Part shown: in pieces, positions 1 to 5,392 of the stretch
Layout: every line of letters starts with the position of its first letter
How positions within the stretch are numbered: position 1 is the stretch's first letter
Assembly (NCBI GenBank): GCA_029979145.1
Contig: JAPOIC010000155.1
Span: 1-5,392 of the forward strand
Direction of reading: 5' to 3'
DNA length: 5,392 nt
Origin: Opitutaceae bacterium
GTDB lineage: Bacteria > Verrucomicrobiota > Verrucomicrobiia > Opitutales > Opitutaceae
The notes under the pieces: generated by a model
Told to the model about the DNA's origin: nothing
The model's input: the letters and a program-made list of their open reading frames with translations, nothing else
Database searches by the model: none
Made by a program: the position numbers and the translations under genes

Positions 1-34
1 CCTGAAGCCACGCTGGCGGCTAGTCATTTGCATC

Positions 35-985
35 ATGAGCGAATCCCGTCTCAAAATCCTTTCCGGCAATTCAAACCGGCCCTTGGCCGAGGAAATTTGC
101 CGGGCGATCGACGAACCGCTGTGCGAGGCCACGGTCACCAGCTTCCCGGACGGCGAATCGTTCGTGAAGATCAACGAAAACATCCGCGGCAAGGATGTCT
201 TCATTATCCAGTCGACCTGCCCGCCGACAAATCATCATCTGATGGAGCTGTTGATCATGATCGACGCCGCGCGCCGCGCCTCGGCGCAGCGAATCACGGC
301 CGTGCTTCCATTCTATGGCTACGCCCGGCAGGACCGGAAGGACCAGCCCCGCGTGCCGATCACGGCCAAGCTCGTGGCCAACCTGCTCGTGGCGGCGGGG
401 GCGTCGCGGATCCTGACGATGGATCTGCACAGCCAGCAGATTCAGGGCTTCTTCGATATACCGGTCGACCACCTATACGCATCGCCTGTGTTCTTCGAAT
501 ACCTTTCCGGCCAAAAACGCGATCGACCGCTGGTGGTGTGCTCGCCCGATGTCGGCGGCATGAAGATGGCGGCGGCGTATGCCGACACGATGGGGGCCGC
601 GCTCGGGATGGTCGCCAAGAAGCGCAAGAGCGCGACCTCGGTCGAGGCCATGAACATTGTGGGTGAAGTCGACGGCTGCGACGTGTTGCTGGTTGACGAC
701 ATCACGGAAACAGCCGGCACCCTGACGGCCGCGGCCAAAATGTTGCGCGAGCATGGCGCGGTGAGCGTGCGCGCCGCCGTGAGCCACTGTATTCTCAACG
801 ACATTGCGGTCGAGCGCTTGAAAAGCGGATTGATCGACGAACTGATCACCACGAATTCCACGCCGGCGAACACCCATGGCCTGCCGATTACGGTTTTGAG
901 CGTGGCCACGATCCTCGGTGAAGCAATTGTGCGGATAAACAGCAACGAGAGCGTGACCAGCTTGTTCAAAATCAAAGGTTTCTGA
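35..985 (+). CDS. prs: Ribose-phosphate pyrophosphokinase (PRPP synthetase), class I
   Basis: Cytoplasmic enzyme that transfers diphosphate from ATP to ribose 5-phosphate, giving PRPP for purine, pyrimidine, histidine, tryptophan and NAD synthesis. The 316-residue product has the usual class I length and is intact. Visible signatures are the N-terminal KILSGNSNRPLAEEI start, the FPDGE segment (37-41), the ATP-site loop YARQDRK (96-102), MDLH (129-132, with the conserved His131), the Lys/Arg-rich catalytic loop KKRKS (195-199) and the PRPP-binding loop VDDITETAGTL (220-230). The C-terminus SVTSLFKIKGF resembles the usual SVSSLF ending. The ATG at 35 gives the standard N-terminus, but no Shine-Dalgarno sequence precedes it. 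Only 34 bp of upstream DNA are in the window, so the promoter cannot be judged. It is followed after 6 bp by the HtrA-type protease gene, so the two are probably cotranscribed. Assignment is from motifs and is close to certain. Confidence 0.97.
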   Translation: MSESRLKILSGNSNRPLAEEICRAIDEPLCEATVTSFPDGESFVKINENIRGKDVFIIQSTCPPTNHHLMELLIMIDAARRASAQRITAVLPFYGYARQDRKDQPRVPITAKLVANLLVAAGASRILTMDLHSQQIQGFFDIPVDHLYASPVFFEYLSGQKRDRPLVVCSPDVGGMKMAAAYADTMGAALGMVAKKRKSATSVEAMNIVGEVDGCDVLLVDDITETAGTLTAAAKMLREHGAVSVRAAVSHCILNDIAVERLKSGLIDELITTNSTPANTHGLPITVLSVATILGEAIVRINSNESVTSLFKIKGF

Positions 986-991
986 ATCAGC

Positions 992-2416
992 ATGAGAACC
1001 CGCGTTGCTTCGCTCATTCTCTTCGCCGGCCTGCTGGGCTGGGCGGCGGCGCTTTTGGTGACAGGCAAGGACGCACCGGCGGGCACCGCTCCGGCGGCGG
1101 TGGCGCAACCGAAGTTTTCCGTGGATCCGACGCCGCTTGCGACTGGCGCGGCGCCGCAGGTCGCCAGTTATGCAGATATGGTCGAGCGCGTGCAACCGGC
1201 TGTCGTGTCCGTTTACTCCACCAAAATCGTCACCAGCCGGGCCACGGATCCGTGGGCGCGTTTGTTTGGTGCACCGTCGCGGCCCCGTGCGGAGAAAGAA
1301 GAAGGCCTGGGCTCCGGCGTGATTGTCAGCCCGGACGGTTACATCATCACCAACAACCACGTGGTCGAGGGTGCGGACGAATTGAGCGTGCTGTTGCCGG
1401 ACGATCGTGAATTCCGTGCTACGCTGATTGGCTCCGACCCCAAGACCGATGTGGCGGTGATCAAGATTGAAGCGGAAGGCCTGACCACCGTGACCTTGGC
1501 TGACAGTGACCAGCTCCGCGTGGGCGATGTGGTATTCGCGTTCGGCAACCCGCTGGGGGTTGGCCAGACCGTCACCATGGGAATCGTGTCCGCGAAGGGG
1601 CGCAACTCGCTCGGTCTGCTGGAGAACGTCGCGGGCTACGAGGATTTCATTCAGACGGACGCGGCCATCAACATGGGCAACTCCGGCGGCGCCTTGGTTG
1701 ACGCCAAGGGACGGCTCGTGGGCATCAACAGCGCGATCGTTTCGACGACCAAGGGTAACATCGGCATCGGATTCGCCATTCCGATCAATCTCGCCGCCTC
1801 GATCATGCACAGCTTGGTGGAGACGGGCACCGTGGCCCGGGGGTATCTGGGGGCATCCGCCGAAACGGTCACCCCGGAGATTTTGGAGGCGCTCAAGCTG
1901 CCGAATACGATGCGCGGCGTGGTGATTACAAACGTGAACGATGGAGGACCAGCCGAGGCGGCCGGGCTCAAGCCGGCCGACGTGATTTTTGCCGTGGACG
2001 GCAGGCCGGTCACGGCGTTGGAGGACCTGCGTCTGTTGATCGCCCAGACCACACCAGGATCACAGGTGAAAATCGAATATGCCCGCGACGGCGAAAAACG
2101 CGCGGTAGATGTCGAGCTGGGCCAGTTTACCGAGCAGCCAAACGAGCTGGTCGACGGCGTGGAGGTGGAGCCTGTTTCTGCCGAATTGCGGCGCCGGTTG
2201 GGGCTCGACCCACGAGTTGCCGGCTTGGTCATTACGCGAGTTGCCGAAAATTCGCCGTATGCCGGATATCTGATTCCGGACGTGGTAATCGTGGAGATCA
2301 ACCGGAGCGTGGCCAGTGACTTGGCCGGCGCGCGCGGTTTGCTCAGAGATGGCCGCAATCTGCTTTTGGTCTACTACCGCGGCCAATACCGCTACCTGAC
2401 GCTGAACAAGGACTGA
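992..2416 (+). CDS. htrA: HtrA/DegP-family periplasmic serine protease with PDZ domains
   Basis: Exported trypsin-like protease of the HtrA (Do) family, which degrades or refolds damaged envelope proteins. Residues 1-24 form a basic start plus hydrophobic stretch (signal peptide or membrane anchor; no clear signal-peptidase site), followed by an Ala/Pro-rich linker to about 60. The protease domain spans roughly 62-278 and shows the full triad: His123 in TNNHVV, Asp153 in KTDVAV and Ser231 in GNSGGAL. A good PDZ domain follows at about 283-378, with carboxylate-binding loop GYLG (284-287). The region from about 387 to 471 looks like a diverged second PDZ domain (GLVITRVAENSPYAGYLIPDV), ending at residue 474. 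The length suits a DegP/DegQ-type member. The ATG lies 6 bp after the prs stop and has no Shine-Dalgarno, which suggests cotranscription with prs. Its stop is 3 bp from the convergent pyrE stop. The choice among DegP, DegQ and DegS subtypes is not resolved. Confidence 0.95.
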   Translation: MRTRVASLILFAGLLGWAAALLVTGKDAPAGTAPAAVAQPKFSVDPTPLATGAAPQVASYADMVERVQPAVVSVYSTKIVTSRATDPWARLFGAPSRPRAEKEEGLGSGVIVSPDGYIITNNHVVEGADELSVLLPDDREFRATLIGSDPKTDVAVIKIEAEGLTTVTLADSDQLRVGDVVFAFGNPLGVGQTVTMGIVSAKGRNSLGLLENVAGYEDFIQTDAAINMGNSGGALVDAKGRLVGINSAIVSTTKGNIGIGFAIPINLAASIMHSLVETGTVARGYLGASAETVTPEILEALKLPNTMRGVVITNVNDGGPAEAAGLKPADVIFAVDGRPVTALEDLRLLIAQTTPGSQVKIEYARDGEKRAVDVELGQFTEQPNELVDGVEVEPVSAELRRRLGLDPRVAGLVITRVAENSPYAGYLIPDVVIVEINRSVASDLAGARGLLRDGRNLLLVYYRGQYRYLTLNKD

Positions 2417-2419
2417 ACG

Positions 2420-2989
2420 TCAGCTCCCGGGCTTGTGAGCCGGGATGGCGGCGAGTTCCGGCGGCAGCTGGTCGGCCTCGTAGGTGGGGAAACTCAGTTC
2501 GAGCAGGGAAATCGCAGGAATGTCGAATCGTGACTCATTCGCGCTGCGATCGACCAGCATAGCTACGGCCACCGGGACGCCACCCGCGGCCTTGACGATA
2601 TCGATGCATTCCCGGGCCCGGCCGCCCCGAGTTAAGACGTCCTCGGCGATCAGGACTTTCTCGCCCGGGGTCAGGGTGAACCCGCGGCGCATCACGAGCA
2701 CATCATTTTGTTTTTCTGCGAAAAGGTAGCGCGACTTGGTCTGACGAGCCAGTTCCTGGCCGATGACCAAACCGCCCATCGCCGGTGCGAGCACGGTGCT
2801 GAATTCCAAGCCCCGGAGCTTGGGCACGAGCAGACTGGCCAAGCGCTCCACGGCATCCAGCTGCTCGCAGACCCGCGCACATTGGAAGAAATGGCCGCTG
2901 TGCAGGCCGGAACGCAGCACGAAGTGGCCCTCGAGCAGGGCCCCGGTCCGCTTGAAAATCTCCAGCACTTCGCGTTGTGAGTCGTCCAT
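2420..2989 (-). CDS. pyrE: Orotate phosphoribosyltransferase
   Basis: Cytoplasmic enzyme of de novo pyrimidine synthesis that joins orotate to PRPP to form OMP and diphosphate. The 189-residue product has the normal length. Visible features are the N-terminal helix and LLEGHFVLRSGLHS (18-31), the segment VLAPAMGGLVIGQELA (66-81), FAEKQ (90-94) and MRRGF (100-104). The PRPP-binding loop is VLIAEDVLTRGG (112-123), with the paired acids Glu116 and Asp117. This resembles the Thermus-type PyrE group rather than the E. coli type. The loop reads TRGG where TTGG is the common form. I chose the ATG at 2987-2989. An in-frame extension to 3139 is possible, but it would overlap the divergent gene, adds a sequence with no OPRT character and is unlikely. 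No Shine-Dalgarno is visible. It is divergent from the HTH-metallo-hydrolase gene across 76 bp. PRPP from the nearby prs is its substrate. Confidence 0.95.
   Translation of the reverse strand: MDDSQREVLEIFKRTGALLEGHFVLRSGLHSGHFFQCARVCEQLDAVERLASLLVPKLRGLEFSTVLAPAMGGLVIGQELARQTKSRYLFAEKQNDVLVMRRGFTLTPGEKVLIAEDVLTRGGRARECIDIVKAAGGVPVAVAMLVDRSANESRFDIPAISLLELSFPTYEADQLPPELAAIPAHKPGS
2425..2445. other. GC-rich hairpin at the htrA/pyrE convergence
   Basis: TCCCGG (2425-2430) pairs with CCGGGA (2440-2445). With one bulged base the stem extends by two pairs, leaving a TGTG loop. It begins 8 nt after the htrA stop and lies inside the last codons of pyrE. No T-run follows on either strand, so it is not a canonical intrinsic terminator. 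It could protect 3' ends or help separate the two converging transcripts. It could equally be chance in GC-rich coding DNA. Confidence 0.3.
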
Positions 2990-3021
2990 GGTCAAAGGCT
3001 GCGGAGAGTTTGGAGGGAAAA

Positions 3022-3034
3022 CAAAATCATTTTG
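3022..3034. promoter_or_regulatory. Perfect dyad CAAAATCATTTTG in the divergent spacer (candidate operator)
   Basis: CAAAAT and ATTTTG flank a central C, forming a perfect 13-nt inverted repeat. It sits near the middle of the 76-bp spacer (2990-3065) between the divergent starts of pyrE and the HTH-metallo-hydrolase gene. It is the AT-rich core of an otherwise GC-rich region, and no clear -35/-10 pair could be assigned for either gene. The spacing would let one site control both promoters. A natural candidate binder is the XRE-type protein encoded next door. That link is inference from position only. Confidence 0.35.
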
Positions 3035-3065
3035 CGGCCGGTGGTGAAACGGCACAGCCTCGGGC

Positions 3066-3905
3066 ATGCCCAAAGTATTGACCCTGCTCGAGGACGAGGT
3101 GGGGGATGTGCTCGAGAAAGCCATCCGACAGCGGGGCATTTCCGTCGCGGCATTGGGAGAGGCGACCGGGGTCTCGCGCCAGCGGATTCAGGATTCCTTG
3201 GATTACCGGAGCGACCTTTCCTGCAATGAGCTGCGCCGCCTCGCCGGGGCTTTGGATTTGAACGAGGTTGGTCTGTGTGCCTTGGGTTGTTGCTGTTACC
3301 CGCGGGCGGACAGTCCAAAGCTACCATTTGCCGTGCATGTCGTTGCGATGGCGCACGGCATTGGCTGCGCCAATGCCTACGTCGTGACCAAGACGGGCGG
3401 TGATGTCGGAGTGCTCTTCGATACGGGACCCAGCCTAAGTGCGCTCTTGGAATCGTGGCCGAAACCGATTGCGAAGGTTGAGGCGGTGTTCTTGACCCAC
3501 GTCGAAGGTGAACACACCGGCGGGCTTTGCGATGTGGTGGACTATTTTGGCATTTCCACCGCCCGGGTCCCTGCGGCCGCCAAGGCACCCTGTGGCCAGC
3601 CGATGGGCGAGGGGGATACCTGGATATGGTCCGGGCTCAAAGTCACTGCCTTTCGCACGCCTGGGCATGCCGCAGCGCACAATTGCTATTTGGTGCGCGT
3701 TGATGCGGGCGGTCCGGCCTTGCTGGTGTCGGGCGATCTGCTTTTTGCTGGTTCGGCCGGAGGGGCATTCTACGACAAGACGCTGCAGCAAACGCACCTG
3801 CGGCGGATTCTTGGTCTTTGCCCCGACGACACAGTGGTGGCACCAGGTCACGGACCGATGACGACCGTCCAAATCGAGCGGCGCTACAATCCCTTTTTGG
3901 TGTGA
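3066..3905 (+). CDS. XRE-type HTH fused to a metallo-beta-lactamase-fold protein with variant metal site
   Basis: A 279-residue two-domain protein of unknown substrate. Residues about 14-70 match the Cro/C1 (XRE) helix-turn-helix pattern: RQRGISVAALGEATGVSRQRI, then the helix around LRRLAGALDL. A cysteine-rich linker follows (Cys71, 75, 76, 77). Residues about 88-279 form a metallo-beta-lactamase fold with the early Asp119 (FDTG), metal motif THVEGEHTGG (His145, Glu147, Glu149, His150), His201 in TPGH, Asp224 in SGDLLF and His262 in APGHGP. The usual motif is H-x-H-x-D-H, so two positions are Glu here. The first change is the one seen in diiron flavodiiron proteins, but no flavodoxin domain is present. 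No signal peptide is seen, so it is likely cytoplasmic. The ATG is the first start after an in-frame stop at 3045-3047, and it lacks a Shine-Dalgarno. It is divergent from pyrE. It may be a metal/redox-sensing regulator or a DNA-binding hydrolase (inference). Confidence 0.85.
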   Translation: MPKVLTLLEDEVGDVLEKAIRQRGISVAALGEATGVSRQRIQDSLDYRSDLSCNELRRLAGALDLNEVGLCALGCCCYPRADSPKLPFAVHVVAMAHGIGCANAYVVTKTGGDVGVLFDTGPSLSALLESWPKPIAKVEAVFLTHVEGEHTGGLCDVVDYFGISTARVPAAAKAPCGQPMGEGDTWIWSGLKVTAFRTPGHAAAHNCYLVRVDAGGPALLVSGDLLFAGSAGGAFYDKTLQQTHLRRILGLCPDDTVVAPGHGPMTTVQIERRYNPFLV

Positions 3906-3915
3906 ATGGGTGGAA

Positions 3916-3992
<77 letters not shown>

Positions 3993-4086
3993 ATATTCCT
4001 CCGATTCACGACAGGGATGCGCAGCAAAGGAAACGAGCGAGGGCACCGCAACTCAAATCTTGGGCGAAATTGTCTGCCGTAGGCAT

Positions 4087-4116
4087 AAAAAAACCCGGCC
4101 GTTTCTGCCGGGTTTT
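4087..4116 (-). terminator. Intrinsic (Rho-independent) terminator of the coiled-coil operon
   Basis: Read on the reverse strand, AAAACCCGGC, a 7-nt loop and GCCGGGTTTT form a perfect 10-bp stem followed directly by a run that brings the T tract to seven. It starts 19 nt after the stop of the last coiled-coil gene and insulates the downstream tRNA-Pro. On the forward strand it has only four T residues, so it would terminate weakly there. The DNA between it and the tRNA (3993-4086) shows no gene or convincing promoter, although the tRNA promoter should lie there. Confidence 0.9.
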
Positions 4117-4135
4117 GAGAGGGTGAGAGGAGTGA

Positions 4136-4672
4136 TCAGCGACGGCCGGTGGTGACCGGGGCGGGCATCTGCGCCAAGGTGCTTGCTTCGGCACGATTGA
4201 CCATGACCTCAGTCTTGCGCTGGATCTCGATTTCGGCGTTGCGCTTGTCGATCTTGGCCTGCTCCACGCGTTTGGCGCTGGCGAGGACCTGAGCGTTGAG
4301 GTCTTCCTTCTGCTTGCGCAGGGTGTCGAGCCTGATCTCGAGCTCGGAGATTTCCTTGGCGTAGCGGTCGGCCTCAGTGCTGTATTCGTCGGTCGCCTGC
4401 TGAATTTCGGCGCCTTCGGCGAGGAACTTGGCGACGCGGTCGGCCTCCTTCTTGGCGGCTTCGGCTTCGCGCTCCTCGGCACGCTTGGCAGCATCCAGGC
4501 GGGCCTTTTCTTCGATGGCCGCGCGCTTGGCTTCTTCTTCGAGGCGCTTCTCCTCGATCTTCGCCTTATCCTCGAGTTCTTTTTGCGCGAGACTCTTGGC
4601 CTGACCAAAGTAGAAGAAGGTGAACACCACCAGCATGACGGCTGGGGCGACAATATAGAGCCACTTTTTCAT
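4136..4672 (-). CDS. Membrane-anchored coiled-coil protein, second of a tandem pair
   Basis: A 178-residue protein of unknown function. A basic start (MKK) is followed by one hydrophobic segment at about 4-22 with a Pro-Ala near its middle. By the positive-inside rule this anchors the protein in the inner membrane with the rest in the periplasm. Residues about 27-158 are almost entirely Ala, Glu, Lys and Arg with regularly spaced Leu/Ile, as in a long coiled coil. The charge-rich first half is followed by a more heptad-like half from about 105 (ISELEIRLDTLRKQKEDL). A short non-helical tail ends TGRR. Its length and N-terminus match the upstream gene (177 residues, shared MKK and PA-x-x-L-x-x-F), so the two are probably old tandem paralogs. 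The gap to that gene is 23 bp with no Shine-Dalgarno. TolA-like annotation would rest on composition only. A strong terminator follows. Confidence 0.85.
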   Translation of the reverse strand: MKKWLYIVAPAVMLVVFTFFYFGQAKSLAQKELEDKAKIEEKRLEEEAKRAAIEEKARLDAAKRAEEREAEAAKKEADRVAKFLAEGAEIQQATDEYSTEADRYAKEISELEIRLDTLRKQKEDLNAQVLASAKRVEQAKIDKRNAEIEIQRKTEVMVNRAEASTLAQMPAPVTTGRR

Positions 4673-4695
4673 GAGATCGTAAGTAATGGTTGGGG

Positions 4696-5229
4696 TCAGG
4701 ATTTTTGCTTGGCGGCCTCAGCGGCGGCCTTGGCGCGGGCGGCCTCGGCGTCGGCAATCTTTTGGATCACCTGAGTGAGTGCGCTTTGATTGGCCTCGGC
4801 CTTGGTCACATAGGTGCGGAGGAAGGCTTCCTCGGCGACGAGGAATTTCTTGCGTTCCTCGAGTTTGGTGACGGCTTCAGCTTCCTTCTCGACATCCTGA
4901 GTCAGGAGTTCGAGCTGGCGCTTAAGCTTTTGGCGCTCGCGGTCGGCCTTGTCGCGGGCTTCCTTGGCGGCTTGGCGCTCCTCGCGCTCGGCTTGGCGCT
5001 TGGCCTCGCGGTCCTCGCGCTCCGCGCGCTGCTCGGCCTGCTTTTCCAGAGCCTGCTTGATGGCGGTTTCGCGATCGCGGGCTTCCTGCTCGCGCTTGTC
5101 GATCAGCGCTTGGCGCTTGGCTTCTTCAGCGGCAAGTTTGTCCGCCTCGTATTGCTTGTTGTAGCTCCACCAGTAGCCGAAAAACAGCAGCAGGGCCAAG
5201 GCGGGGAAGATGACGTAGACTTTCTTCAT
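4696..5229 (-). CDS. Membrane-anchored charged helical rod protein, first of a tandem pair
   Basis: A 177-residue protein of unknown function. MKK and a hydrophobic, aromatic segment (about 4-22, ending in YWWSY) form a signal-anchor with the remainder predicted in the periplasm. Residues about 27-105 form one of the most charged stretches possible, alternating Arg/Lys and Glu/Asp with Ala and Gln and almost no hydrophobic seam (for example REDREAKRQAEREERQAAKE, 71-90). Residues 106-160 are a more ordinary coiled coil (LELLTQDVEKEAEAVTKLEE). The Ala/Lys-rich tail ends in KQKS. The first half could be a single stable alpha-helix instead of a paired coil. The ATG lies 33 bp after the stop of the partial gene upstream, without a Shine-Dalgarno. 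The next gene follows after 23 bp, so an operon is likely. A role as a spacer between inner membrane and cell wall or outer membrane is inference. Confidence 0.85.
   Translation of the reverse strand: MKKVYVIFPALALLLFFGYWWSYNKQYEADKLAAEEAKRQALIDKREQEARDRETAIKQALEKQAEQRAEREDREAKRQAEREERQAAKEARDKADRERQKLKRQLELLTQDVEKEAEAVTKLEERKKFLVAEEAFLRTYVTKAEANQSALTQVIQKIADAEAARAKAAAEAAKQKS
4971..5022 (-). repeat. Imperfect internal repeat in the charged-rod gene
   Basis: CTTGGCGCT and CCTCGCGCTC (forward-strand reading) occur back to back at 4971-4989, and again at 4992-5000 and 5013-5022 with a 12-nt insert between the two parts. They encode the repeated Glu/Arg/Ala/Gln pattern around residues 70-87. Related pieces (GCTTGGCGCTTGG) recur near 5107. 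This looks like growth of a low-complexity helix by local duplication and is not a mobile repeat. Confidence 0.45.
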
Positions 5230-5262
5230 AAAATCTAGGGAGAGGTTGGTGGTGGATGGTGG

Positions 5263-5392
5263 TTATTCGGAGGTGCCTTGGAGGGCTGCCGCACGGGCCT
5301 TGATGTATTCTTCGATGGCGGCGCGGAGATTGGGCAACTGTTTGTTGTCGGAACCTTGGAGTTCGGCGGCCTTGTTGATGGCGACCAGAGCC
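5263..5392 (-). CDS. Unidentified protein, C-terminal 42 residues only (runs off the window)
   Basis: An open frame enters from the right edge and ends at TAA (5263-5265). The visible 42 residues read as amphipathic helix (ALVAINKAAELQG, then LPNLRAAIEEYIKARAAAL) and end GTSE. Codon use and amino acid style match the coding strand of the two downstream genes, and the gap to the next gene is 33 bp, so it is probably the upstream member of the same operon. The fragment is too short to name a family, and the start lies outside the window. Confidence 0.75.
   Translation of the reverse strand, partial: ALVAINKAAELQGSDNKQLPNLRAAIEEYIKARAAALQGTSE

Noticed and set aside
473..1810. A 445-residue reverse-strand open frame across prs and the protease gene.
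   Set aside because: It is antisense to two genes with intact catalytic motifs. Its product is rich in His/Arg/Gly of the kind produced by GC-rich antisense frames, and it shows no recognisable domain.
2701..2710. A second partial copy of the dyad (ATCATTTTG) inside pyrE.
   Set aside because: Only one half-site is present, with no inverted partner, and it lies in coding DNA (an Asn-Asp-Val segment), so chance is sufficient.
2990..3139. N-terminal extension of pyrE by 50 residues.
   Set aside because: The extra sequence has no OPRT character and would overlap the divergent HTH fusion gene. The ATG at 2987-2989 gives the normal length.
4690..5238. A 182-residue forward open frame, rich in Leu/Gly/Ala/Phe, opposite the first rod gene.
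   Set aside because: It is the mirror of a Glu/Lys/Arg/Ala-rich coding strand, which yields apparent hydrophobic protein on the other strand. The reverse-strand gene has a sensible signal-anchor, operon spacing and a terminator downstream.

Overview
This is a GC-rich bacterial window with tightly packed genes: two on the forward strand, one convergent, one divergent, then a tRNA and an operon end on the reverse strand. None of the clear coding starts has a convincing Shine-Dalgarno sequence. Together with the anchored coiled-coil operon and a Thermus-type PyrE, this would fit a Verrucomicrobiota-like organism, perhaps Opitutae. That placement is an inference from gene style, not a demonstrated assignment.

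Left part (35-2416, forward): a complete class I ribose-phosphate pyrophosphokinase (prs) is followed after 6 bp by an exported HtrA/DegP-type serine protease with an intact catalytic triad, one good PDZ domain and a degenerate second one. The protease converges with pyrE (2420-2989, reverse), only 3 bp separating the stop codons. prs makes PRPP and PyrE consumes it to make OMP, so two steps of nucleotide synthesis flank the protease gene.

Middle (2990-3905): a 76-bp divergent spacer with a perfect AT-rich dyad separates pyrE from the most unusual gene here. That gene encodes a 279-residue protein with an N-terminal XRE/Cro-type helix-turn-helix, a cysteine-rich linker and a C-terminal metallo-beta-lactamase fold. 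Its metal motif is H-x-E-x-E-H in place of H-x-H-x-D-H. The His-to-Glu change resembles the diiron site of flavodiiron proteins. I propose, as inference, a metal- or redox-responsive regulator or a DNA-binding hydrolase that acts at the dyad.

Right part (3916-5392, reverse): a tRNA-Pro(CGG) with encoded CCA, then, reading from the right edge, the C-terminal end of an unidentified gene followed by two genes for nearly equal-length, inner-membrane-anchored, highly charged alpha-helical rods. A strong intrinsic terminator closes this operon. The two rods look like diverged tandem paralogs of unknown function.
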